From a beta proteobacterium AAP99 (GTDB taxonomy: Bacteria; Pseudomonadota; Gammaproteobacteria; Burkholderiales; Burkholderiaceae_C), in NCBI GenBank assembly GCA_001295775.1, contig LJIA01000001.1, positions 124,001 through 188,000 on the forward strand: a DNA stretch of 64,000 bases, written 5' to 3'. The number at the start of each line of letters is the position of its first letter. The first letter of the stretch is position 1. A program made the position numbers and the translations under genes. Positions 26,081-34,434 of this stretch are shown here, piece after piece. Under the pieces are notes generated by a model. It was given only the letters and a program-made list of their open reading frames with translations, ran no database searches and was not told the origin of the DNA.

Positions 26081-27465
26081 CGATCCCGCTTCGGGCCGTG
26101 CTTGATCCCAGTGTCCTCGGGCGGCGGCCCCTCCCAGCCCGCGACGCGCTGGGTTGCGCCATCGAAGAACAGGTCGACGTCGCCCTGCTTGAAGTTACGT
26201 GCCTTGCCGCAGGTCAGGGTGATGTGATTGCGGAAGGGTTCATCCTTCTCGTAGACCCACTTGCGGTACACAAAGAACACCCCGCTAGCGTCCTGCTCCA
26301 GCGACCCAGAATCGCGCAGGTCGGCCATCGTCGGGCGCTTGTCCGAGCGCTGCTCGATACCGCGATTGAGCTGCGACAGGATCAAGACGGCGCAGCCCAA
26401 CTCCTTTGCCAGACGCATCATCAGCTTGGAGACGCGCTCGATTTGCAGGTTGCGGTTCTCGCGCTGCTCGTCGGACGTGGGTTCAGTCAGGCCGATGTGA
26501 TCCAGCACCAGCAGCTTGAGCCCATGCTTCCGATGGTGCGCCCGAGCCTTCCGGGCAATTGCCGGGCCGTCGAGCGCCGGCTGATCGTCGATCGTGATCT
26601 TGAGGTCGGTCCGCTCAAGGACGCCGGTCACCTTCGGCCAAACAGGGCAGTCTCGCTGGCGAAGGTGGTTAGCGTCGTCGAGGTTATCCACTGGGATGTC
26701 GCCCAGCGAGGTCAGGAGTCGCTCGCCAATGGCCTGCGCGCCCATTTCGAGGCTCAGGAAAAGCACCGGCCAGTTTTTGCCAGCGCTTGTTGCGACTGCT
26801 AGCGCCACAGCCGTCTTGCCGTGGCTTGGGCGACCGCCGAGCACGTAAGTCGCCCCCGGCATCAGCCCGCCACGCAGCAGCGCGTCGAGCTGCGGTATGC
26901 CGGTGCGAAGCAGCAGCGGCGCCTTGCCTTCAGCGCGGTCGATGATGGCTTGGGCGGCAAGCTCCATGGCCTCAGTCGCGGTGTAGACCGTGCTGCCGGT
27001 GTTGGCCGGACCTGATGCCTCCAGCGCGGATCCGACAGCCGTCTCTGCGGTATCGCGCCAGCCATCGTGTTGCGACCAGACGGCTTCCATTGCATCAGTC
27101 AGGCCGGAAAGCGCGCGACGCCCATCAGCCCGCTCGCGTACAAGCGCGGCGTAGCGCCGTATGTTCGCCGCCGATGGCACGCACGTTGCGAGCGCGTTCA
27201 GGTAGGGCATGCCGCCCACGTCTTCGAGTCGCCCGGCAGCTTTCAAAGCCTCGACGGCGGTGATCACGTCGGCAGGCTGGTTCTGGGCGATCAAGCGGCA
27301 GATCGTGGCCCAAATCAGCCCATGGTCCGGCCGGTAGAAGTCGGCCTCGCGAAGCATGCCGTCGATCTTGTCGATGGCGGCGTTGTCCAGCATCAGGGAG
27401 CCGAGGACGGACTGTTCAGCCTCGACGGAATGCGGTGGCACGCGGGGAGTGAGTACGCTGCTCAT
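26077..27465 (-). CDS. Replicative DNA helicase (DnaB family)
   Basis: 462-residue hexameric helicase expected to unwind DNA at the island's replication fork. N-terminal DnaB domain PPHSVEAEQSVLGSLMLDN and RPDHGLIWATI; C-terminal RecA fold with Walker A GGRPSHGKTAVAL, Walker B LKLLVLDHIGL, and the DnaB block SQLNRGIEQRSDKRPTMADL plus DSGSLEQDASGVFFVYR. The ATG at 27465 overlaps the stop of the preceding gene by 4 bases; the larger open frame extends into that gene. Possession of its own DnaB together with a replication protein gene indicates autonomous replication after excision. Confidence 0.95.
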   Translation of the reverse strand: MSSVLTPRVPPHSVEAEQSVLGSLMLDNAAIDKIDGMLREADFYRPDHGLIWATICRLIAQNQPADVITAVEALKAAGRLEDVGGMPYLNALATCVPSAANIRRYAALVRERADGRRALSGLTDAMEAVWSQHDGWRDTAETAVGSALEASGPANTGSTVYTATEAMELAAQAIIDRAEGKAPLLLRTGIPQLDALLRGGLMPGATYVLGGRPSHGKTAVALAVATSAGKNWPVLFLSLEMGAQAIGERLLTSLGDIPVDNLDDANHLRQRDCPVWPKVTGVLERTDLKITIDDQPALDGPAIARKARAHHRKHGLKLLVLDHIGLTEPTSDEQRENRNLQIERVSKLMMRLAKELGCAVLILSQLNRGIEQRSDKRPTMADLRDSGSLEQDASGVFFVYRKWVYEKDEPFRNHITLTCGKARNFKQGDVDLFFDGATQRVAGWEGPPPEDTGIKHGPKRDR

Positions 27466-28340
27466 GCTGCCCTCCGATCCCAGAACTCGCCATCGACAAC
27501 GCGCGCGAAATTCCCGGCCTGCACCAACCAGTCGAGCGTCGCCATGAACGACGAGCGCCCCTTGGTGCCCGGCGCTCGCCCTGTGAGGAAGCTCGAATGC
27601 TCGGCAATGTCGCGGAATAGTTCGTCGAACCAAGTCAACCCGTCGGCCGCCGAAGCCCAACTGCGCCTTTTCGCTGTTTCTCGCCACCGCGCCGCTAGAT
27701 GCGTTCGGCGAGTCCCAGTCCAGGTCTTGGGTTGGATGTGTTCAGGCAGCCGAACCTCCCAAAGCTTGAGAATTTCCCCATGCGGGCACGGGCCGCAGGC
27801 CAACACACCCGAAGGGTGTGTAGTAATTCCTTCAACTTCAACTTCAACTTCAGGCGGTTGAGCATCGCTGATCTGGCGTTGTTCACCGGATGGTTTGGAG
27901 CTACCCGACTGCGATTCAACGGTTGAACTACCACTGGGGAGCAGCGGGTCATCGGGTAGCCCCCCGTGAAGTCCGGTGAGTTTCAGCTTGGCGCAGATTT
28001 CGACAAAGCTTGCATCGTCACGCACAACATCTGCCGGCGGTACCGGGTGTCTCAGAGTCGTTCGCTGAAGACGCTGCCGGTAGCGGGGAACAAATCCGAA
28101 CAACTTTTCGCCTTGCCGGTACGTGCGGACCAAATCAGCCCCGGTCAGCTCGTCACGCAGGGGGTCGATTCGATCGATCGGCAACGTGGCCGCTCGGGCT
28201 AACGCGAACGAACCCGCCTCGAACAGGCCCGCATCGTCGGCACTCAGCAGGATCGCGATGAACAGCACCTTGGCACCGTCGCTGACCGACGCGTAGCGCT
28301 CGGAAGACAGCAGGTCCCCACGGATCATTCGGTTCGGCAT
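27462..28340 (-). CDS. Phage replication protein (possible helicase loader/initiator)
   Basis: 292 residues. The N-terminus MPNRMIRGDLLSSERYASVS with DGAKVLFIAILLSADDAG is typical of phage replication proteins that precede a DnaB gene (winged-helix initiator or primosome protein). The middle is low complexity (SGSSTVESQSGSSKPSG, EVEVEVEG) and the C-terminal domain has WFDELFRDIA and SSFMATLDWLVQAGNF, reminiscent of the DnaT-like C-terminal region. Directly coupled to the helicase. Specific role is inferred from position. Confidence 0.7.
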   Translation of the reverse strand: MPNRMIRGDLLSSERYASVSDGAKVLFIAILLSADDAGLFEAGSFALARAATLPIDRIDPLRDELTGADLVRTYRQGEKLFGFVPRYRQRLQRTTLRHPVPPADVVRDDASFVEICAKLKLTGLHGGLPDDPLLPSGSSTVESQSGSSKPSGEQRQISDAQPPEVEVEVEGITTHPSGVLACGPCPHGEILKLWEVRLPEHIQPKTWTGTRRTHLAARWRETAKRRSWASAADGLTWFDELFRDIAEHSSFLTGRAPGTKGRSSFMATLDWLVQAGNFARVVDGEFWDRRAA

Positions 28341-28714
28341 GGCGCAGCCCCTCCCACACCGCCTTCGCTCGCAAGGTCGCCATCGTCCATCGCCGCCAGC
28401 GCGCGGCCCGCGTTCGTCGGCACGACGCGGCCATCAGGCCGGCGCCAAGCCAGTCGCGGAGGCCGGCCGCCGTCGGCGTGCGCGCGTAGGTCGGCTTCGA
28501 TTCGCTTTTGAATAACTCGCAGGAAGGCGCGTAGCCGGGTGGCCTCGCCCTCGTCGAGGCGCGGGAGCAGCGTTATTGCCCACTCGTTCAGCTGGTCCGG
28601 GACGCACGCACTGTGGATGGCTGCGACCGCACGCCTGCCAGCATCAGCGCCTCGTTGAGTTTCTGCCACCACATCGGGCATCGCGAAGTTGAAAGGGAGC
28701 AGATCGGCCATCAT
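28325..28714 (-). CDS. Hypothetical early protein
   Basis: 129 residues from the ATG at 28714, whose first base is the last base of the previous gene's TGA. Mostly helical (LNEWAITLLPRLDEGEATRL, RAFLRVIQKRIEADLRAHAD) with a C-terminal RPPRLAWRRPDGRVVPTNAG. No family recognised. Overlaps the replication gene by 16 bases. Confidence 0.6.
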   Translation of the reverse strand: MMADLLPFNFAMPDVVAETQRGADAGRRAVAAIHSACVPDQLNEWAITLLPRLDEGEATRLRAFLRVIQKRIEADLRAHADGGRPPRLAWRRPDGRVVPTNAGRALAAMDDGDLASEGGVGGAAPCRTE

Positions 28715-29001
28715 CAAACCCCTCTCGCGGCGGGCTGTTTGCCCAGGTTGGAGAGATGCGCGCGAACCTCGCCCGCGCGCACAAATTTCTTGCGACCGTT
28801 CGGTCCGAGCGTGAGGCGCTCCGGCATGCCGGGGACGTAGCTCGGGCTGGCGGGGTCGTAGCGGCGCCGCAAGCTCGCGAGGCATTCGCCACGCAGGGCC
28901 GCGAAATCCTGTTGCGGGATGAGCGCGTCGTGATGCATCGCCGCCAGACGTTCGCCTGTCATCGGAGAATTGAATTTATTCACCATTTTTCTGCCGTTCA
29001 T
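28714..29001 (-). CDS. First gene of the leftward operon, hypothetical
   Basis: 95 residues, or 90 if the second ATG at 28986 is used. Basic, with RLAAMHHDALIPQQDFAALR and RAGEVRAHLSNLGKQPAARG. May be a small DNA-binding regulator but no motif is decisive. Opens the long operon that ends at 20673; the control region lies just upstream. Confidence 0.6.
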   Translation of the reverse strand: MNGRKMVNKFNSPMTGERLAAMHHDALIPQQDFAALRGECLASLRRRYDPASPSYVPGMPERLTLGPNGRKKFVRAGEVRAHLSNLGKQPAARGV

Positions 29002-29059
29002 CGATAAGTTTCGATAACTCGCATCATGGCGATTTATTGCATTCGTGCAAGTGGTATAA

Positions 29060-29073
29060 CGTAGGCGCCTACG
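29060..29073. promoter_or_regulatory. CGTAGGCGCCTACG palindrome at the head of the leftward operon
   Basis: Perfect 14-bp palindrome. Its central 12 bp are identical to the site at 18973-18984 upstream of the integrase. On the minus strand it directly abuts the TTATAC hexamer at 29054-29059, as an operator would. Confidence 0.55.
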
Positions 29074-29082
29074 AATAAATGG

Positions 29083-29126
29083 GGTAAGAGCCTATTACCA
29101 GGTAAAGTATTACTTGACCTTTTACC
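29083..29126. promoter_or_regulatory. Cluster of GGTAA/TTACC inverted repeats (putative operators)
   Basis: GGTAA at 29083 and TTACC at 29095-29099 form one dyad (N7 spacer); GGTAA at 29101 and TTACC at 29122-29126 form a second, wider one. Repeated half-sites in the divergent control region are the usual form of phage repressor operators. Confidence 0.5.
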
Positions 29127-29680
29127 TGCTGAGCATCGGATGGGTTTTTCTGGGGTTCATGCCTGAAACCCGCGCCAACGCTTTCGATGTTTTTCGGGAG
29201 GGAGGTTGGCGGTAAAAAATCAGCGGCGCGGTGGAGCCGCGACTGGGCGTCCAATGCCGGGATTTCTGCAAAAGACGAAAAGTGTAGTGTTGTGCGTTGA
29301 GTGCAACGAAGGCGGCCGGTTTTGACGGAAGAGCCGTGTCATTTCCCGCTTGCGTCCCCCACCGCAGACTTGACCACGCTTGACTGTTCCCAGAGCCGGC
29401 CGTGCTTAGGTGTGTTCCGGTGAGCGATCCGCGCATATGCGAGTGGTGCGCGAGCACGGGTCGCAGGTCAAGTCAGGTGCCCGGAGACCCGCATGGATAC
29501 TGGGTTTCTGGTCAAGCGGGCAGTGTCGAGAACCGCTGTACGGGGCTCGGCGGATGTGGCAAATGAGTGTTTATGTCAAATCGGAGGCGTGGTGCCGATC
29601 TTGACCCGGTACAGCGCTTCTTGAGGGGTTTGGGGCCAGCGCGGGAAACGTGATGCGGGCAGCGTGAGCGCTGGCGCAGC

Positions 29681-30706
29681 ATGCGGCGTATGGCTACCGC
29701 AAAGCGCATCCCCGACACCATCTCCCGCATCCTCACGCCCGGCGGCCAGAAAGAGCTTCGTGATCGACAGGCGCGCGATCTTGCGGAGCGGCAGGCTGCG
29801 AGCACGATCCTCGGTCCCAGTGAGGTTGCGGGCGATTACGACGCGCGGCGCATGCTCATGACCACGCTGGGCGGGCAGCTTCGCCCACTGACCGTTGATG
29901 ACTTGAGGCAGCTCGCCGCGAATGCGCGTCGCGCAGGCAAGCGGTTCAAGGGCGGGATCACGGCCAAAGACGTGATCGAGCTGAGCTTGCGCGAAGACCG
30001 AGAGCGCGCCAGCCGCGAGATCAAGGTGGCGCTTCCGGTGCGTGCCAAGGGTGAGACAGTGCTATTCACCACGAACGCTGGCCCGGACTCGGACGTGCAG
30101 CGCCACCATGTCACTGTGGCTTTCGATGGGTTTGGTGCGGCAGTCGCGAGCCCTTCGCCTGTCGCCAAACTGGCGCGATCAGTGCTGGCCGGACCGCTGA
30201 AGTTCGACTGCGACTGCGGCCGGCACCGGTTCTGGTACCGCTACATCGCCACGATCGGCCGGTTCAACGCCGGGCGCGATGAGCCCGGCTTTCCGAAGAT
30301 CAGAAATCCGAACCTGCGCGGCGTGGCCTGCAAGCACGTACTTCGGACCATGGAGCGCATCTCGAAAGCCGATGCCGGTATCGCGCTCTTCGTACAGCGG
30401 GCCATCGCTCAGGCGCGCGAAGACCTTTCGCGCGGGCGCGCAGTCACCGCCAGCAAGGCAGACCTACGCGAGGCCGCGCAGCGCCAGATCGGCGCCACGC
30501 AGCGCTCAACCGGGCGTGTGCTCACGGCTGCCGAGAAGGCCAAGCGCGCAGCGGTCCGCAAGGCTACGGCCGCCGTGAAACCAGACGCGAAGGCAGCACG
30601 CTCGGTTGCCGCCGTGGAGCGCCATGCGCGGACGCTGGCCGGACTCGGCCTGATCACTCAAGGTCAGCTCACGGCAATGCTGAATGCCGTCGGTCGCGGC
30701 GCGTAG
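29681..30706 (+). CDS. SWIM-type zinc finger protein
   Basis: 341 residues. A SWIM motif C-x-C...C-x-H is formed by C177, C179 (FDCDCGRHRFWYRY) and C217, H219 (GVACKHVLR). The region between them, FPKIRNPNLRG, is well ordered. The N-terminus has RIPDTISRILTPGG and LTVDDLRQLAANARRAGKRF; the C-terminal 90 residues are lysine/arginine/alanine-rich. SWIM domains bind DNA or proteins. Transcribed rightward from the control region, 79 bp before the transglycosylase gene, so the two are probably one operon. Virion or packaging function is a guess. Confidence 0.75.
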   Translation: MRRMATAKRIPDTISRILTPGGQKELRDRQARDLAERQAASTILGPSEVAGDYDARRMLMTTLGGQLRPLTVDDLRQLAANARRAGKRFKGGITAKDVIELSLREDRERASREIKVALPVRAKGETVLFTTNAGPDSDVQRHHVTVAFDGFGAAVASPSPVAKLARSVLAGPLKFDCDCGRHRFWYRYIATIGRFNAGRDEPGFPKIRNPNLRGVACKHVLRTMERISKADAGIALFVQRAIAQAREDLSRGRAVTASKADLREAAQRQIGATQRSTGRVLTAAEKAKRAAVRKATAAVKPDAKAARSVAAVERHARTLAGLGLITQGQLTAMLNAVGRGA

Positions 30707-30785
30707 CGGCTGGAGTCGTTCGCTCGGAACATTCCCAGCGCATCGGTGCACGCTCGTCGCATCCTGAGACCTCTCAACGGAGGTC

Positions 30786-32885
30786 ATGATGGACAAGCTC
30801 AAGTCAGACAGCGACGGCTACCTAGTAGGGGATGCCGACGACAACTCCTTGGCGCAGGCCCAGCTCGACGCGCTGCTCGGTATCCGCATCGATGCGCACG
30901 AGCTGGTGAAGCTCACCCGCCGGGCGCTGAGCGAGACGCGCGCAGCAGGGCGCACCAGTTCGGCCCCCGCCATGAAGCCCGCAGAGCCGCGCGGGCGATC
31001 GATGCCCGCTGCGCTCCCGCGTGCCCGTGACGCCGCCGGCCGGTTCCTTTCTGCTGATCGCCCGGTGGCTGTCCCGGCCGGGCGCGGCGCGCGTCCCGTG
31101 GCGACGCCCACACCACGCAGCAGCCGGCAACCCGAATCGGCCAGCGGTGCCGCAGAGCGCAGCCTTGCCCGTGCTGCTGCTGCCGTGCAGGGCGCGGTCG
31201 GTCGCATGGGCGCACCAGCTATCGATCCGAGCATCGCCGCAGCGGGTGAGGCCCGCGCCATGGCCGCAGGGGCGATCGATGCCGCCAAGGCGGTTGCTGC
31301 ACCTGTGCTTGCGGTCGCGAGTCCACTGGGCCGGGGCTTCGGGCGGCTCTTTGGGCGGCGGAGTGCTGAAGGAGACGAAGAGAAGAAGCAGACCGGCATC
31401 CTGCGGCGCATGCTGCGCGTGCTGTCCGGTCAGCGTCAGGGTGGAAGCGCAGCCGGCAGCGGGCTCTTTGGTGCGTTTGGCGGCCTGTTCGACGGTCTGA
31501 AGTCCGGGCTGCTCGGCTTGCTGGGCGGCGCTGCGGGTGCGCTGGTGGGTACGGTCATGCCGGCCATTGCCAGTGCCCTCGGCTCGGTTGTCGTGCCGTT
31601 GCTGCGGCGCCTGCCGGTGCTCGGACCGCTGCTCGCTGCCGGTTTGGTGGGCAAGGATGCGCTGGACGAAAGTCTGCCCACCGATCAGCGGCGCACGGCC
31701 GGTCTACGTGCAGGCGGCATCCTCGCGGGTGGGCTTGGTGGCGCGGCGCTGGGCGCGGCCATCGGCACCGCGTTGCTGCCGGGCATCGGGACGGTCGTGG
31801 GTGGCATCGTGGGCGCCATGGGGCTGGGCTACATCGGCGACACCATCGGCAAGATCACCGGCGAGAGCTGGGACGAGATCGTCTCGAAGGTCAGCGGTGC
31901 ATGGGAGAAGGGCGTGAACGCCTTCACCGAGTACGTGATCGAGCCCGGCCGCAAGGCGTTCGAGGTGCTGACCGAGTTCGTCATGAACCTGCCGGGCGTG
32001 CAGGCGGGGAAGTTCCTCTATGACCGTGGGCGTCAGGTTGTCGATCAGGTGCGCGAGGGCGGGGGCCGGGCGGTTGCTTCCGCGCGCCAGTTTCTGAGCG
32101 ATGGCGCCGATCGGCTAGGCAGCGTCATGGGCTGGAACCGTGCAGACGCCGCGACCCAGAAGGCGATCAAGGATGCAGCGGCGGCCGTCGGCGTCGATCC
32201 TGCGCTACTCGCCACCATGGCATCCAAGGAATCGAGCCTGAACCCGTCGGCCAAGGCCAGTACGTCGAGCGCAACCGGCCTGTTCCAGTTCATCGACAAG
32301 ACGTGGCTGGACACGATCGGCGCACACGGAGAGAAGCACGGGATCAACACGGCGGGCATGACTCGTGAACAGATTCTGGCGATGCGCACGGACCCGCGAA
32401 TCAGCGCGCTCATGGGTGCGGAGTTCCTGAAGGCCAATCAGGCGGGCGTCGGCAGTACCCCGGCGGCCAGCTACCTTGCACACTTTCTTGGCTTGGGCGG
32501 CGCGCGCAAAGTGCTTGGGGCCGATCCGACGACGCCGATCGAGCAGCTTCTGAGTGCCGAGCAGATCAAGGCGAACTCGTCCATCTTCGCCACGGTGCGC
32601 ACGGCCGGCGACCTTCAGGGCTGGGCACACAAGACCATGCTGAACCGCTCTGGCGGCGCGCTGGCGCTGCCGGCGACCTCGCTTGAGGCGATGCTGTCAG
32701 GCAAGCCGCAGCCGGCGGCCGTGCCCACGATTCCGCCGGTCGTGACGGGCGGCGGGTTCGAGCAGCTCAACAGCCAGAAGCCGCGCAGCGTGGTGCTGCT
32801 GCCCGCGCGCGACAAAGCCAGCCAGAACGTCGGGGACCGGCAGATTGCCCACATCGCGACCGGTGGGCTGGGCATGGCGCCCTGA
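30786..32885 (+). CDS. Large SLT-domain lytic transglycosylase, virion-associated type
   Basis: 699 residues. Residues 1-170 are low complexity, Ala/Arg/Pro-rich. Residues about 215-360 contain glycine-rich hydrophobic segments (GLLGLLGGAAGALVGTVMPA and AALGAAIGTALLPGIGTVVG) that could span or insert in a membrane. Residues about 465-600 are an SLT lysozyme-like domain with catalytic Glu482 (ATMASKESSLNPSAKA), SSATGLFQFIDKTW and ASYLAHFLGLGGA. This architecture is typical of virion-internal or tail-tip enzymes that open the cell wall during DNA entry. RBS GGAGGTC precedes the ATG. Unusual in an island lacking recognisable capsid genes. Confidence 0.82.
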   Translation: MMDKLKSDSDGYLVGDADDNSLAQAQLDALLGIRIDAHELVKLTRRALSETRAAGRTSSAPAMKPAEPRGRSMPAALPRARDAAGRFLSADRPVAVPAGRGARPVATPTPRSSRQPESASGAAERSLARAAAAVQGAVGRMGAPAIDPSIAAAGEARAMAAGAIDAAKAVAAPVLAVASPLGRGFGRLFGRRSAEGDEEKKQTGILRRMLRVLSGQRQGGSAAGSGLFGAFGGLFDGLKSGLLGLLGGAAGALVGTVMPAIASALGSVVVPLLRRLPVLGPLLAAGLVGKDALDESLPTDQRRTAGLRAGGILAGGLGGAALGAAIGTALLPGIGTVVGGIVGAMGLGYIGDTIGKITGESWDEIVSKVSGAWEKGVNAFTEYVIEPGRKAFEVLTEFVMNLPGVQAGKFLYDRGRQVVDQVREGGGRAVASARQFLSDGADRLGSVMGWNRADAATQKAIKDAAAAVGVDPALLATMASKESSLNPSAKASTSSATGLFQFIDKTWLDTIGAHGEKHGINTAGMTREQILAMRTDPRISALMGAEFLKANQAGVGSTPAASYLAHFLGLGGARKVLGADPTTPIEQLLSAEQIKANSSIFATVRTAGDLQGWAHKTMLNRSGGALALPATSLEAMLSGKPQPAAVPTIPPVVTGGGFEQLNSQKPRSVVLLPARDKASQNVGDRQIAHIATGGLGMAP

Positions 32886-33035
32886 ACGATCGGGAACAAG
32901 CGCGCCTCGCGCCTGAGCGGGCACCGCAGAATTTGTGGGCCGCAATCTCCGTTGAGCGCGCTTGAGGATTCGTCTCCATCAAGCTCGATCGCCACCCGCG
33001 CCGCGCCGGGTGTCGCGACGGCGCAGCGCGGCCAG

Positions 33036-33065
33036 AGGCCCGGTTCAATTCCGGGCCTTTGCTTT
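33036..33065 (+). terminator. tRNA T-arm-like hairpin terminator, copy 1
   Basis: AGGCCCGG / CCGGGCCT stem of 8 bp around the 7-base loop TTCAATT, followed by TTGCTTTT. Stem and loop look like a tRNA T-arm (GGTTCAANTCC), but no acceptor or anticodon arm can be built, so it is most simply the terminator of the transglycosylase operon. Confidence 0.6.
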
Positions 33066-33290
33066 TCAGGGCAGGCACAGCAGGGAACGGACTGATCGCA
33101 GCGCAGCGATGCGCCGGGCTGGGGTTCAGCGGGTCCGGCGGGCGCGCCACACCCCGCATACGGCGATCAGATGACCGCCCGGCTGGTAGCGATTGTTCAG
33201 CGAGTCACCCCGCCGAACCTGCCCAGCTCGCCTCGGACCCGCGTGGAGTTTTGCATGGCCTAGGGGCGCGCCGGTACAGCACGGCCATAG

Positions 33291-33318
33291 GCCCCCGGTT
33301 CAACTCCGGGGGCTTTTG
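33291..33318 (+). terminator. tRNA T-arm-like hairpin terminator, copy 2
   Basis: GCCCCCGG / CCGGGGGC stem of 8 bp around TTCAACT, followed by TTTTGCT. The upstream 20 bases (CAGCACGGCCATAGG) match the same position of copy 1 (CAGCGCGGCCAGAGG), so the two are a duplicated unit 255 bp apart. Confidence 0.5.
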
Positions 33319-33431
33319 CTGCTCGGTTGGGAAGCCGGACTCGTCACGATAGAGCTATACGTGTGGGGCGCAAAAACGATCCTGCGCTGAAAGGCTACGT
33401 AACCCTAGCTTTCGCAGCGGAAGGTAGACGC

Positions 33432-34406
33432 TCACCCGCTGCGACTAGGTGGCAGAAAGGCATCAACACTGCCGCTGGCAAATGCGCGTCTGTACAAGTC
33501 CACTGCTTGTCGCAATTGATTTGCGTCGACGGGTTTCTTTTTTGCCTGAGCACTTGCTAGATAGCTCTCTACGCCATCAGCAGCCGGATCGCACGATCCT
33601 CCGAGCGAGCATGAGAGCAGTTGTTCAAGCGAGGGCCGCCCGTTCGATGCCGCCCGCGGCGGCTCGGCCGCTAGACTCATCGCCGTTCGGAAAACCTCTG
33701 GACTGAATCCACCATATGGCTTCCCAAAAAGGTATGGAGGTACATCGTCTTGTCCCGTGACGCCGGGTGGGCGTAACGCGTTTGTGTTTAGAGCGGCTAT
33801 AGCTACCGGTCCACCTTGTTTCAGAACAACCTCAAGATTCGAACGCCAACTCTCAATGTCAAGTCGCTCTCTAGTGAGTCGGTCAGACGCTATAAGCAGT
33901 GGGTCTTGGGCACGTCCCTCGCGTAAGAGTTTATATCGATCAGCAAGCTGCTCGAAATCTCCCTGCGTTAGTCCGTCACATCGACGCGCCATCTGCTCTG
34001 CGGCCTGCTGAGCCTCAGCTGGATTTCGATCGGCAAGTGCGCGCTTCGAATATAAGGGGTCGCCCCGCGTTGACCCAAGAAAGAGTTTGCAGCTGCTAAG
34101 CGCCATCGCGGCGAAGTAAAGGCCGCCTTTTTCGGGTGAAAGCTTGGCGCGCTCAACAAAAACACGCACGTTATCCGCATACATCATGTCTATATAAAGC
34201 GGATTGGTCGCGCTTTGTTGTGCCACGCCGAGCGAATGAGCTTTAGGAAAGCTTAGTGGTAGATCAACGTCGGTAGACGTAGCGACGGCGGAGCTTCTCG
34301 GTCCATGGTCCGACGTTGGGGTGCGTGAGTCTGAGGCCCTCCACCACAGGGAGGCGGCGCAGATGATTGCCAGTCCGCTGAAAGCATACTTTGAGTAACT
34401 GCTCAT
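33432..34406 (-). CDS. Hypothetical membrane-anchored/exported protein
   Basis: 324 residues, function unknown. An N-terminal hydrophobic segment (YAFSGLAIICAASLWW) is a signal anchor or signal peptide. The mature part is helical, with SPEKGGLYFAAMALSSCKLF, PAEAQQAAEQMARRCDGLTQ and two cysteine pairs (CSLGGSC). Codon use and base composition are more AT-rich than the early operon, suggesting a separate origin. Followed upstream by another exported protein on the same strand (28 bp apart). Resembles no family I can name. Confidence 0.6.
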   Translation of the reverse strand: MSSYSKYAFSGLAIICAASLWWRASDSRTPTSDHGPRSSAVATSTDVDLPLSFPKAHSLGVAQQSATNPLYIDMMYADNVRVFVERAKLSPEKGGLYFAAMALSSCKLFLGSTRGDPLYSKRALADRNPAEAQQAAEQMARRCDGLTQGDFEQLADRYKLLREGRAQDPLLIASDRLTRERLDIESWRSNLEVVLKQGGPVAIAALNTNALRPPGVTGQDDVPPYLFGKPYGGFSPEVFRTAMSLAAEPPRAASNGRPSLEQLLSCSLGGSCDPAADGVESYLASAQAKKKPVDANQLRQAVDLYRRAFASGSVDAFLPPSRSG

Positions 34407-34434
34407 GATTGCCTCTTGAGATGATATGACACGT

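Larger units (their letters stand above)
29002..29680. other. Intergenic control region between leftward and rightward island genes
   Basis: About 680 bases with no convincing gene. It is more AT-rich than its surroundings. It holds a 14-bp perfect palindrome (29060-29073), a cluster of GGTAA/TTACC inverted repeats (29083-29126) and, on the minus strand, a TTATAC hexamer (29054-29059) that could be the -10 of the leftward operon. This is the natural place for early promoters and possibly a replication origin. Open frames at 29122-29457 (minus) and 29410-29604 (plus) look non-coding. Confidence 0.6.
32886..33431. other. Gene-free stretch after the transglycosylase
   Basis: About 545 bases without a supportable gene. 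It contains two related hairpins with T-tracts (33036-33065 and 33291-33318), separately listed, embedded in roughly 50-bp imperfect direct repeats. Confidence 0.6.

Noticed and set aside
29037-29060. TTGCAT...TATAAC as a rightward promoter
   Set aside because: The spacer is only 12 bases, too short for sigma-70.
29122-29457. 111-codon minus-strand open frame in the island control region
   Set aside because: No ribosome binding site, composition unlike neighbouring genes, and it overlaps the operator-like repeats.
33036-33318. tRNA genes suggested by T-arm-like sequences
   Set aside because: No matching acceptor stem, D-arm or anticodon arm can be drawn upstream of either copy.
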